This document shows positions 43,201-55,916 of a DNA stretch of 64,000 bases, in pieces. Made by a program: the position numbers and the translations under genes. Each line of letters opens with the position of its first letter. Positions within the stretch are counted from its first letter, which is position 1. Origin of the DNA: Paramecium octaurelia (Eukaryota > Ciliophora > Oligohymenophorea > Peniculida > Parameciidae); contig CAJJDP010000002.1 of assembly GCA_905182995.1 (NCBI GenBank), positions 806,001 through 870,000 of the forward strand, read 5' to 3'. The notes below the pieces were generated by a model that was given only the letters and a program-made list of their open reading frames with translations, ran no database searches and was not told where the DNA came from.

Positions 43201-45093
43201 AAATTGAAAACGTCAAGTACAATAATTTATGGGCTTGTAAATTTTATAAGCATCAAGCTTCTTGACCATAATATTTAAAATGTTGAAGATTCTCCTCTTC
43301 TATAGAAGATGTTCTCAATCATTTTAGAATGTCTAAGCCATAAAGATATGATTACCGAATGTGTATCAGTTATTTCAGCAATGATCAAAAAGTTCGATTG
43401 GGTCATATAATTTAAAAAATAGATAGTTTAAAATGCTATGTAATGCTTATCAACTATAACATCAACTGATGAATAATTTATAAGGGATTCATTTCTGTTG
43501 CTAAAAGCTATTTTAGATAGCAAGCTCAATGAATTCACCTTACAATAATAAAAAACTTTAGTTCATTTTATAGATCTCTATTTAGAATCCAATGAAGCAT
43601 TAGAATGTTTGAAATTGATTATTCATGAAATTTGGCCATTGCCACAAATTTATGATATCATTATGAAAGTTAGAGAATCTATGTTATAAACAACCAAAAA
43701 GACTTAACATCTGTGTTAATAAATTTACATTAACTTTCTAATCAAATATCCATTATCAAGTTAAGTCTTATAATAACATTACGACTTTATAATTGCAAAT
43801 CTTTAGTATAAATATTTTGGTGGGAGGTAAATCATCATTTAATGTTTGTAATAAATATTCCAGTTTTTCCCATAGGATACTGTTAATAAATTATCAGAAA
43901 TTTCATATTTCTCTTTGATTGTGGCATTGGTTAAAGAAGATGTAGACACACTGAAAGAACAACTTATTAATGTGTTAAATACCTTGATATAGAAGACTAC
44001 TTAAGATAAAATTATGAAATTTACTCAAAATTCTTTGATTTGGATGACAAATGATAAATAAAAAGTTTAACTATCAGGATTAGAAAGCTTATATATTTTA
44101 AAAGATCATCTGAAGTATTATTAATCTAAATTTGTGTTATCTTCAAATGAGTTAATTGATAAGTGCATCACTAATTGGAATGAATGGAAAAATACAATCT
44201 AAGCCAAGAATATTCAAAACAAAAACTTAAAAAATAGTCAATGGGCTAATGAATTAGAAGCAATATCCGTATCAGAATATCCAGAGTTATAAGAATCGCT
44301 CTGTTCTTTACTAAAGCTTCTAAATGTAATTGATGAAAGCTAATTAATTTTAATTTATGAATAAAATACAATTTGTAAATTATTCAAATGCGTATCATAT
44401 CCACACTAAGAAACTGCAAATCAAGCTATTTAATTATTTATAAGATCAAAGCACCTAGCAATCATACATACTCAAATTTAAATTTAACAAGATCACATTG
44501 TCAAAAACATGTAAAATATAACCAAATATCTATTCTTAATAAAATTTGCAAGAAATCAAATTATTATAAATCAAGATCTAACATTCTAATTTATTTTAGA
44601 TTACCTAAATTTATTAAAAGAATTAGACCAGAAATCTATAATCCAATTAATTTTTGATTGTTTGTTGAAAACTACAACAAATTTGATGGCAAAACAATTA
44701 AAATTAAATAAAGGAATTGAAAATTTAATGGAATTTTACAATTACTTAATGAGTAATGGATTTGAAAGTAATCAACAAATGATAGAGAGCATATTAAAAA
44801 TTCAATCATTATAATAAGATATGCCAATAATTGATTAAGTACTATATTACATATATTATTAGATTTTAAAATTGATAGAGAAATAACTTGGACCTCAAGA
44901 GTTCATATCTAAGTATTCTGCTATTTAACAAGAGCTTAATAAAGCGAAAGGGGAGAAGAAGATATAAACTAAGATGTTGGCGATAACAGACCCTTAGAAG
45001 TTTTAGGAAAAAAGGTAAAGAAAGATGAAAACCAAGTTGATGTAGAAAAAGAATAAATTATTAATGAAAAGAGGCAAAATTGCTAAAGAATGA
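37298..45093 (+). CDS. UTP20: UTP20 (DRIM), U3 snoRNP-associated HEAT-repeat protein
   Basis: Nucleolar scaffold of the small-subunit processome, needed for 18S rRNA maturation. It is about 2,581 residues, close to the ~2,500-2,800 of known UTP20. The N-terminus (RHRFKTTKQQREEI, RRIEDIHIET) matches the family start. The block around EEFYPYLETTIREIL...FLFIAYAIKYLEK...SEAVGYLFRK matches the conserved N-terminal HEAT region. The C-terminus is Lys-rich (LAITDPQKFQEKRQRKMKTK), as in other UTP20s. One intron near 37602-37651 appears to be 50 nt, longer than the rest of the window, and the frame needs it. The gene ends at TGA 45091-45093, 36 bp from the stop of the convergent PheRS gene. Confidence 0.9.
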
Positions 45094-45129
45094 TAATGCA
45101 TTTGTATATAATATTTATATTAAAATATA

Positions 45130-46763
45130 TCATTTACTTTCAAAGACACAGAAAGCATTAGATCTAACAGTTTCAACTTTGACTTCTGGTCCAACCATTG
45201 TTCTAATGTCTCGAATGTCGTAATAAATCATAGTGGGTCTTTCCAATCCCAATCCCCATGCTATTACATTCACATCTTCTGGAATTCCAAGTGGTGCCAA
45301 CATTTCAGGTCTAAACACACCAGAATTGCCTATCTCTACTTTCTTTTTCAGAACTGGATGATATCCTTGAATAATTTAGAATATAATTTACCATAAATTT
45401 CCATACTTGGTTCAGTATATGGATTGTATGTTGGTTTAAACCACAATTTATTAATTCCAATTTATCTAAAGAATTCTCTAATAATACCCATTAGTTATCC
45501 CAATGAAGCATTCTTATCAATGACAACTCCTTCAATCTAATGAAACTCAGCCAAATGAGTAGCATCTAAAGTTTCATTTCTAAACACTTTATCAATACTA
45601 AAGTATTTCTTTGGGAAGTAACCCTTTTCTTTATATTGTTATGCAATTCTATATAACATTTTGGATGAGACAGCTGTTGTATGAGTTCTTAATATATTTT
45701 TTCTGGCTTCTTCATGTGACCATTCATATTGATACCCAATACTACCAACACCTCCTGTCTGATGCATAGATTTAACCTTGTCTCTAAGAGTTGTGTCAAC
45801 TTCTTCACTCAATTCTGGATCACTGCAAAAGAAGGTATCATGAGCATCTCTCGCTGGATGTTTTTATGGTTAAAATAGAGCATCGAAATTCCAGAAAGAA
45901 GATTCCACAAATTGATTAGTTGGCATTTCTTCAAATCCTAATCCAATAAGTATTTATGAAAACTATTTCCTTACTTTCAAAAGTGGATGCAAATTACCCA
46001 TAGAAACTATTATTATAAATAAGACTAATTACTCTTTTCTCCTTCAGCATTTAAATTAATGCTTTTGTATTCACATTCTTTCCACTCTCCACTTAATAGT
46101 TACTCAGTTGTTAAAGCAGCAAATTATTCTCTGAATTTTGGAGCATATTTAAAGCCTTTTTTGATTTCAAAATATTTAATAGTAGAAACCATTGCAAGTT
46201 TCCTTTCAATTAATAATTTAGCTTATTATGAACCTAATTTTATGGTATTTAATGTTGATAATTCCTGTTTAATTTTATCAGATAAATCATTAGCAACTCT
46301 AGTGATAACTCCTTTATCCATCTTAATGTAGCCCATCTTCTTAGCATTTCCAAAACCTAAATCAAATTATTTCTTTTTTGGATCTTCAACCTACTTTTCT
46401 TTCTTTTCTCCTTATTCTTATTTCACTTTAGGCACTTGTTCAATTCCAAATAACTTTTATAAATCCACCATTGATATTCCGGCTTCTGGTATTTTCTAAT
46501 AGATTTCATACTCTCCTGATTGAGAGTTTAATATGGTATTGCCTTCATCAGTTAAGATCAATTAATCCTATTTTAATCCCTATTCATAAATAAGATTCTT
46601 TTACTTCTGTCTTAATATAATTCGCAGACTCTAATTGCAATAGACATCCAACTAGATCTTAATGATTAATAGACAAAGATTTAGCCACTTCCAAAGAGTT
46701 TAGGGTTTCTGCTGACTCCAATTAAGTCAGAATGAAGTTTGCATGATCTTGCTTTTAATCCAT
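45130..46763 (-). CDS. FARSA: Phenylalanyl-tRNA synthetase alpha subunit, cytosolic
   Basis: Catalytic subunit of the alpha2-beta2 class II enzyme that charges tRNA-Phe. The N-terminal ~200 residues contain winged-helix-like segments ([20 protein letters not shown]), as in eukaryotic alpha chains. The core includes [18 protein letters not shown]-type and [14 protein letters not shown] motif 2 sequence, and motif 3 [14 protein letters not shown]. It ends [14 protein letters not shown]. Introns of 25, 26 and 26 nt give 518 residues and an integral codon count. Start ATG is 46761-46763, only 25 bp from the stop of the p24 gene upstream on the same strand. Confidence 0.95.
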
Positions 46764-46788
46764 AAATATATTAATTTATATAAAAATC

Positions 46789-47416
46789 TCAAACATTTGG
46801 CCCAAATGATTTCCCTTTGAAGTATCCTGTTAACATGTAAATTTGAGAAATGCAAATCACAATTAATGCTCCCATCTTGCCTGCTGAACACCACCATAAC
46901 TTCTTTTCTGTTGATTCTAACATTCTCTAATGTTCATTTTCTCTATCGTTTTAATAATGTTAATTATTTTATATTGTCTTTAAACTTCTGTAAGCTTGTT
47001 TCATGTCTTCAGCCATTTAATCCATAGTTTCTATACACATAACGATGATGATTTACCCGCCAATGCCAAATCGTTTTCTTCTACAAAATCAAAGTTAAAA
47101 CTAATCAATTTATAATATTTATCTAATGATTTGAAGCAGACTTCATATTATCCATCATCTGTCATTATTTCTTTATAATTGCCTTCCTTCTATTTTATAC
47201 TAGATTTCAAAAGAGTTTTTCTTGGAGAATAGAACTAAAATGTAATATTTCCTTATTTACTTTCATCTCAATATTGTCCTCCTAGAATCCAGAGACCACA
47301 AAAGAGATTTAAAATAATGCTGTCTTCTTTCCTTAGACTCCCAAACACAATTCTTTGCCACCATCCAATCCAGTTGAAAGTGCTTAAATGGTTGAAAATA
47401 AGAGAAGAACAAACAT
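46789..47416 (-). CDS. p24/emp24 (TMED) cargo receptor
   Basis: Type I membrane protein cycling between ER and Golgi in COPI/COPII vesicles. The signal peptide is MFVLLLFSTIQALS, followed by a GOLD domain with paired Cys (KELCLGVQGKKTALF, YEVCFKSLDKYYKL). A coiled coil is next, then WWCSAGKMGALIVICISQIYM, in which the transmembrane helix begins. The tail is short: KGKSFGPNV. No clear C-terminal KKxx signal is present. Introns are 26 and 26 nt; 191 residues, normal for the family (~200). Confidence 0.9.
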
Positions 47417-47589
47417 TAAATAAATAATTTAATGCAACGTGTTATTTTTTGATTAATAATTATTTTCAATTTCAGTTTGTAACTTGAATTGTCTTAGAAT
47501 TCTGTAATTTTGATTCTCTTCCAATATTTAGTTAATCTTCACATATTTATTCAATAATTAAATACCCCTTAAATGATAATTTTATATAA

Positions 47590-49819
47590 ATGATTCTTAA
47601 ACAATGTAGTTCAAGAGAAGGATTTGATTCACAGAATGATATTGATCAATATGATTTAGAACAATCCGTAAAAAAATCAAAAACCGTCTAAAATAATGTA
47701 GAAGGCAATAACACTTTTGAAAATAAACCCATGATTTAAGAATCCAAAAAATAATGTCGCTTTTTAAACTTAGATGTTCCAAAAACAATTATTAACAATA
47801 AAACAATTTACTTGAGCTAACCATTCTATAATACTAAATAAATTCATATGCTAATTAATAATAATGAGGAACAAAAGGATTTCGAAATTTAAACACCGAA
47901 AATTTACAGACCTTTTGTTGGGATGATAAAATAAGGAATGAAGTTTGATTCTAACTTCGAATCTGGCAATCTTGATCGAGTTGATTAAGTAAATTAATTC
48001 AATCATATTGTTAGATTTCAAATGATGAATATAATTTATATATGAGAATTGATACCAATTCTATAGGTCATAGTAATTGGTTTTATTTTAAAATAACATA
48101 AAATGAATAGCGAAAAGTCAAATTTAATATTTGCAATTTCACCAAACCTCAAAGCTTATATATCAAAGGAATGAAACCCTATGTTTTATCAATAAAGAGT
48201 CAAAACAAATATTTCACTCAATAAGGTGATAACATCAAATATCAACAATAAGGTTAATACTTTATACTCTCATTTGCATATTATTTTGAGTATGAAAATG
48301 ATGAAGTCTCATTTGCAACTCTGCCACCTTACACTTACAGTTAGTTAATAAATAAAATAAAAAAATGGAGTAAATCATCAAAACAATATTTCACTAAATT
48401 AAAAATAACTAATACTTTATCTGGATTGGTGTTGCCTCTCATCATTATCACTGATAAATCCATAGACAAGAATAAAAAGATTATTATTTTAACAGCTAGA
48501 GTGCATCCATCTGAAACTTGCAGTTCTTATATGATTTAAGGTTTTATCTCATTTTTATTAGGTGAATCTTTCATGGCCTAATATCTAAGGAAAAAGTATA
48601 AATTTTGATATATCATAACAGCATAATTTTTAAGATAATACCAATGTTAAATCCAGATGGAGTTATAGTAGGCAATTACAGAAATGGTTTAAGTGGAGTA
48701 GATCTAAATAGATAATTTTAGGAAGCGGATCTGACATTATTACCAGAAGTGAAAGCATTGAAATGCTTGATTGAAGATAATCAATAAAAACTAATTGGTT
48801 ATTTTGACTTTCATGGTCATTAAGTGAGGAAGAATATATTTATGTATTGTCCTACACTCAGTTCTGAAACCAAGATAGTTCCATTGATTTTATAACAAAG
48901 ATTGGATTCATTTCGATTCAGATCATGTGAATTTGGAATACCAAAGTTTAAAATGGGAACAGCTAGAGCTTATGCTAATTAATTTATTGAATCTATTTGC
49001 TATACCATAGAGGCTTCCTTTTGTGGTTATTAAAAGGGAAAGAATGTGAGATTCATGAGTAGTGATTGGGTGAAAAGTGGGTTTTGCTTAGCAGAAACAA
49101 TATTTCTGTATTTGAATATGAAACAATAGCATTAAAAATAATTAAGTAAGTAAAGCTAAAGATATGAATTATAGAATCAAATCAATTGTTAAAGAAAATA
49201 AATGAAATGTCATTGAAAGTAGAATAAACAGAAGTAAAACATGATTCAGATGATGAGACTAATAGTTAATCCGATGCAGAGATATTTGAAGATTATGACA
49301 TGGAGAAGTTGAATGAACTTTAGAATCAAATGAAGAAGGAATTAAGTCATTAGAATTTGATAGAGTAAGGAGATGTTATATTCAAACATATGAAAGTGCA
49401 GAGTGTATCAAGGAAGATTAAGGCTACTCCCTTATATTTGCTGACCAAAAAGTAATTAATAGATATTAATTAGAGATTAGCCACGTCCATTATTGTATCC
49501 TGATTTGAGTATTCAGAATTGGGAATTTCGATCTAAGAATGCCAATAGTAATGAGAGCAGGAATTTGATTCAGAAAAGAGGGAGAACTAATAGCAAGTTA
49601 TTGTAGTCATTCAGATTTGAAAAGAAACAGAGAGCCTCATCTCATTTAAGTGGTTCTCCATTTAATTAGACAATTGATTAGATCAGCATTACTTAAATCA
49701 TTCCTAAGAAAACCATATACAATTTTCCAATTCTAGATAATATGCAATAGAGTGTAGGGGCACCTCTACCTTTCATCAGAAAACTACTAAATGGAAAAAG
49801 TAAAAAACTGCCAGGATGA
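47590..49819 (+). CDS. Cytosolic carboxypeptidase (CCP/AGBL, M14 family)
   Basis: Zinc carboxypeptidase that removes glutamates from tubulin tails or other proteins. In ciliates such enzymes act on axonemal and cortical microtubules. The N-terminal beta domain includes FESGNLDRV and SNWFYFKI. The catalytic domain has the zinc ligands in ARVHPSET, the substrate-binding MLNPDGV, GVDLNR, the third zinc ligand in DFHGH, and the catalytic Glu in [10 protein letters not shown]. Introns are 26 nt (restoring the reading into SNDEYNLYM) and 26 nt (before [13 protein letters not shown]). About 725 residues with a charged, Gln-rich C-terminal extension. It is convergent with CK2 alpha, stops 48 bp apart. 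Confidence 0.92.
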
Positions 49820-49867
49820 TTGATGATTGTTTATTTATGATAAATTTAATAACAATGATAATGATAA

Positions 49868-50959
49868 TCATTTACCTTTGACAGGTAAGAAATATGGATG
49901 ATCCATTGCATCTTTTGGTGTGATTCTGAGGGCCTGAAATAGATGAATAGTTTTACATGATCATAAACGAGCATTCTTGAGAGAATATCAATAGCCTCCT
50001 CACTACACAAATGTTTATTTTCAGCATTAATAAATTTGACCCACTCCTTCTTTGGATAACTAATAAGCGGAGATTGTATATTTACTTTCCTAATTTAGAT
50101 TCCAATACAGGATCTAATCTAATTCTGTATTTCTTAATGTAAGCTTGTAATTCTTCGGTTCCCAACACTTTAGAAATCACAACCAATTAGTCATAATTAT
50201 CCTATCCTTAAAAAAATGGTTCTTTTTTAAAGATCTAAGTTTATCTAAATTGGATACCATAGATGCCATCATTGCTCCAGTGCTCCAAATATCCAGTGAA
50301 TAATCATAATATACATTGTCAACTAATAATTCTGGTCCTTTAAAATATCGCGAAGCAACTCTCACGTTGTAATCTTGTCCTGGATGGTAATATTCAGCCA
50401 AACCAAAATCAAGTAATTTTAACAATTTCTTTTTTGGATCAACAATTATATTTTGTGGTTTTACATCTCTATGCATAATACCTTTGGAATGACAATAGTC
50501 TAAGGCTTTAATTAATTCGAAAAGGTAGAATCTTATTTCATAATCAGTTAATTTAGGAAACAAACTTCTAAAATCAACATGATCGATGTAATCAAAAATC
50601 AAACATGGTGTTTTAGATGATGGATCTCTAACAATGTCTGACAACTCTATCACATTTGGATGACCTCTAATTGTGAGTAATATTTTAGTTTCTCTTTTTA
50701 TTTTCTATTTCTTCACTGGTTTCAACACTTTAATCACTACTCTTGTCCCTTAAGGATACTTGATTCCTTCATACACATCCGAATATTTCCCCCTCCCTAT
50801 CTTCTTTATCACTTCATATTAATCACTTTCCTATTAACATTAAATATTTAGCTATACTCCCCATTCATTCTCAAAATTATCATAATCCCAATATTCCTTT
50901 GGTTGACTCTTATTGAAATTTGCATAATACTTTGGAGGTATTTACAAAATTTAATTCAT
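49868..50959 (-). CDS. CSNK2A: Casein kinase 2 catalytic subunit alpha
   Basis: Acidophilic Ser/Thr kinase. The N-terminus holds [14 protein letters not shown], matching the CK2 EYWDYE block. Then come [16 protein letters not shown], catalytic HRDVKPQN, activation segment [59 protein letters not shown] and [15 protein letters not shown]. Four introns (27, 23, 26 and 23 nt) give 330 residues and an integral count. CK2 usually has DWG at the metal-binding triad; here it is DFG, as in most kinases. The start at 50957-50959 is the only usable ATG and lies 7 bp from the divergent VHS-gene ATG. Confidence 0.95.
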
Positions 50960-50966
50960 ATTATTA
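50960..50966. promoter_or_regulatory. Seven-base gap between divergent start codons
   Basis: The bases between the CK2 alpha ATG (minus) and the VHS-protein ATG (plus) are attatta. Neither gene has a convincing downstream ATG, so both promoters or 5' UTRs must lie inside or overlap the neighbouring coding sequence, or one start is mis-set. Confidence 0.5.
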
Positions 50967-52539
50967 ATGCAACAAATATAAATACAAACTGCCACTCAAG
51001 ACAAAGCTGCATACAATAGAAACGCATAAAAAATCATTGACAAACTCCAAGCTAATGACCTTGAATTAATTGATGCCACCTTTGAATATGCTCTCCAAGT
51101 TTTCAATTCAAATGAACCACCATTGAGGAAATTATTAATCTTAAGAGTATTGTCAATCATATCTTAGCTTATCAAAGATGCAATCGTCATAAAATCTGCC
51201 AAATTTATAAACAAATATATTTAAAATAGACCCTTGTTGACATTCATAGGAAATATCTGTACTCATAAATTAGGAGATTCCAATCCCAATCGAGGTGCTG
51301 ATTTATTTCAAGGATAAGGTTCTATCCAATATCAATTTAGATCCCCAATCAAGTATTGAATTCTTAAACTTGGCCCTTGAATTGGTTGAATATCTTGCCA
51401 CCAAATTTCCAAAAGATTCAAAAGGCTCACCCACTAAATTCAAAATCCAATATGACGAATTAGTTTAAATGGGAGTATATGTTTCATACAAATTTTAGGT
51501 TAAATTCCCACCTCAATCAAGTCTCATTTTGCCATTTGATCCCAATAAGGCTTCCCAAGAACCTATTTCAAAACAAGTTGATAATAATAAAGAAAGGGAT
51601 TAAACCATGCTTTAACTAAGTAACTACATATCCTACTTAAGATCAAAGCAAATAAGCCATTTATCAAGATATTGAAATGATTAATGATGCCTTGGTTAAT
51701 GATTATGATATGGGATACATCAATGATCTTTTAGTTACTTATTGTGAATAAATGAATCAATCGGAAAAGCCATTTGAAAATCTCGTCCATTAAGCCTAAT
51801 AGTATGATGGTGTTTTAAATGATGATGAACTTGCAGAGCTCTATTCGCTTAAAGATTTTGTATAGAAATTCTAAAAATATTATTATGGTTATCTTGAAAA
51901 GGAATGTACGCCCGGAGCGTATAATTCATTGAAAAAGAAGACATTAGCTCATATTTAGAAAATATAAAATAAAGATTTTGATTACCCTCCTCCTAGATAG
52001 TAAAAAGAACTAAAGTAATAAAATTTATAGTAATAATAATATTCATAATTTTAAAATGAGGATGAGATGCTGAGAAGAGCTATCGAAGAATCCAAAATAC
52101 AATAGCAACAATCCTAAATATAATAAAAATAAATTGAAGAATAAAAAAAATAAGAAGAAATTAAAAGATAGTAAGAAGAAGAATTACGATTAGCCAAACT
52201 TAGAGAAGAGTAAATTAAATAGGAGTAATTGAGGATAGAAGAATAAAAAAGAGAAAATGAAAGAAAGGAGAAAGAGAAATAAGAATAAATTAGATAGGAA
52301 TAAATTAAGTAAGAATAATTAAGATTAGAAGAAAAAAAAAGAGAGCTATTAAAATTAGAATAATTAAAATAAGAATAAATTAGATTGGAAGCTGAGGAAC
52401 AATTATAAAAATAGAAAAAATAAAAAGAAATTGAGGATTATTGGAAAAATTAATTCTAAACTCCTGATCCAGATAATTAGTAGTACGCAACACCAACAAA
52501 ATTAGGATCAAATATATAAAATTAATAATAATAATATTA

Positions 52540-52584
<45 letters not shown>

Positions 52585-53871
52585 TTAGTAATAATATTAA
52601 TAATCAACATTTTAATAATCTAAGCTAAACTAATAATAAAATAATATTAATTAGAACTATATTTATTCAACTTTTGACAAATAAAATCAGTAAAAATAAG
52701 CAAATGGTAATTAATTTGAAAAAAATTATAATTTATTAGAAATGGCAAACTAAAATGATTTGCATGGAGAAAATAAAAGAGAATAACCTCCTATGAACCA
52801 TTTAAACTCTAACATAGCAAAAAAGAAGGAATTTGACGAAAATTTTGATGGATTAAGCTAATCTACTTTAACTTAATAATATTTCCCCTTAAAAATGGAT
52901 CAATAGATACCTATCAAATAGTATACGGGAAAGTATGTTAAATATGACAACTCCTAATTTGAGTTATTACATACATATGGTTTATCAGAGTCTTAAAAGA
53001 AGCGTTTTAAACTCGCTACTATAAAGGGCAAAGCCGCATTAGTCAATTCCCCTTAGCTATAAGTAGGAGTAAAATAAGCATTACAATATGTTCCTTTGAA
53101 GGAGAAAAACTATTTAAAGTTAATTTTATATATTGGAAATAAGACACAATCAAATTTTGAAAGGTGTAAGATGTAATTTGAAGGAGATAATAAACGTAAT
53201 TTACATTATGATATTTGAAGAATTTTCGATGTGGCTAAAGCCGGATAAGATCCCCGATAAAATTGAAGCAGGCTAATAAGTTTAATAAGAAGTAATAGGA
53301 ATTTTTAAATAGTTTGAAAATTATAGATTGGTAAATGTAGTATTTTCTGGTAACTTTTAATATTGATTAATTAATAGCTGAGTGGGCTAACAAATAAATA
53401 ACGTCAAACTTCTTTTTAACAACAACATTAGTTTCCTTTATGGATTTCAAAGATATAAGTTTATAAGTCTTTAGAACAAAATGGAGATAAAAGAAGTAAT
53501 AAATTATCAGAGGAGACACATTTTTGTTGAATCCAAAAATTGTAAAAACAGGAAACTATTTAAAAAAGTAATAACTTAAAATGAAATTAGAATATTTCCA
53601 AAGTTATGTGAATTTAATTCTTATCAATAATTTTAGGACCAGTAATTGGATTACTTTAGTGATAGATAATTAAAATACATCACTTATAAACTTTGTAATA
53701 ATATACATCAATTTAGGTGGCATTTTTGAATTGACGAATGTTAATTAAAATTATATGATCAAATTTATAGTATTACCGAATATGCAATGTACAATATAAA
53801 TTATTGGAAATAACGATCATTTATGTAAATAAATGTTGAATACACTAAATTGGATATTAGGTTTAGAATGA
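50967..53871 (+). CDS. VHS/GAT-like, UIM and poly-Gln adaptor protein with C-terminal ear-like domain
   Basis: Probably a clathrin- or ubiquitin-linked sorting adaptor. Residues ~1-150 form a VHS-like helical domain (LIDATFEYALQVFN, PLRKLLILRVLSIISQLI). A GAT-like helical stretch follows (ALVNDYDMGYINDLL, LKDFVQKFQKYYYG), then a clear ubiquitin-interacting motif DEMLRRAIEESK. Next are long Gln/Glu-rich coiled repeats and a poly-Gln tract written in TAA codons. The last ~220 residues are beta-rich (VSFMDFKDISLQVFRTKW, TSNWITLVIDN) and resemble an adaptin appendage; this is tentative. Introns are 22, 25 and 28 nt. One extra base at 51312/51313 must be skipped to join RGADLFQ to DKVLSNINL; with that skip 943 codons result. 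It ends at TGA 53869-53871. Confidence 0.75.
52519..52616 (+). repeat. (TAA)n microsatellite coding poly-glutamine
   Basis: A near-perfect TAA trinucleotide tract with scattered TAT/TAG inside the VHS-protein gene. In the ciliate code it gives a run of about 14 uninterrupted Gln within a longer Gln-rich stretch. A standard-code reader would see only stops, or poly-Ile on the opposite strand. Confidence 0.85.
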
Positions 53872-53916
53872 TAATTTCATATGATTAATAAATTATCTTA
53901 ATTTAACAATTCAAAT

Positions 53917-54602
53917 ATGATTTAGTCATTAAATTGCGTCTAATCTCCTTTATAGTAAACAAATATAATCAAATAAATACTGTTTAAAGTGACAAACAGA
54001 TCATTTATAAAAAGTATGAAAACTAATAAATCAAACCTAAGCCAAGTATCAAATAATCGAATTCAGATTTAATATAAATATATAATATCTCATTTTCTCA
54101 TGAATCAAACAGGATTCAAAAGGTAGCTTATAAATCTCTTTTATAGAGTAGAATATCAGAATATATTTATTGATCGAATTCTAACTAGTAAATTTATCGG
54201 ACTCTAGAATTGTCAAGAGATTTATCTAAGATGATTTGATTGGCTTCTTTTATTTTTTATTTGAGGGATAATTTTTTATTAGATGTAGTTTTGGATTATT
54301 CTTCTTTGTAACACATCAATTTGTTAATTATGTATTGTCTATTGTAAAGTAAAGGTGTTTATAGCAGATTTTGTTCTTAGATGTGTTTAATTTATTTGGC
54401 AAAGACGAATTGAAATCCTTCGTTGGGTATAATATAGCGATTGAAAAACCAAATAAGCGTAAGTGCACCTTGTGCATAGGGGAGTATGGTCCAAAATTTG
54501 TTTCTTGCCCAGTATTTGGGTTTAGGTAATATTTTAAGGGAAGCAAATAGGAGTGATGTTTGCATGAAGGAGAGGTACAGTATTCCTTAATTAGCAAATT
54601 GA
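53917..54602 (+). CDS. Unassigned probable gene or decayed gene; model unresolved
   Basis: The interval is relatively G-rich on the plus strand towards its end, as in coding DNA. One frame stays open ~150 codons (~54100-54550), containing LSDSRIVKRFIQDDLIG, FGKDELKSFVGYNIAIE and KRKCTLCIGEYGPKF. A canonical 25-nt intron (gtaatattttaaggg...) then leads to SDVCMKERYSIPQLAN and TGA 54600-54602. Upstream, other frames compete: ATG 53917 opens 105 codons in a different frame, and several in-frame TGAs block a simple join. No family is recognised. It is convergent with PP2A. Confidence 0.35.
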
Positions 54603-54720
54603 ATAATGTAGAGCTTCTGGAGAAAATTGTAAGGAATTTGTGCTTGAGTAAAGTAGTATGGGTTGTAAAGCATAATATCAAAGAGACACTAATTGATATT
54701 AGATAACATATTTATATATT

Positions 54721-55823
<1,103 letters not shown>

Positions 55824-55916
55824 TTAATATTATTATTTGAACAGATAATTAAAATAAGATATATATATAAATAATCATTCAGAAATTATATTAAATACAA
55901 ATGGGTTCAAAGATAG

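Noticed and set aside
44388..44657. Plus-strand ORF of 89 codons
   Set aside because: It is an out-of-frame reading inside the UTP20 gene, whose true frame is continuous through this stretch.
46059..46331. Plus-strand ORF of 90 codons
   Set aside because: Antisense to a confirmed part of PheRS alpha.
52380..52610. Minus-strand ORF rich in Ile/Asn
   Set aside because: It is the reverse reading of the (TAA)n poly-Gln tract in the VHS-adaptor gene.
54328..54681. Minus-strand ORF of 117 codons
   Set aside because: The coding-like G-rich bias is on the plus strand in this stretch, and the minus translation shows no family features.
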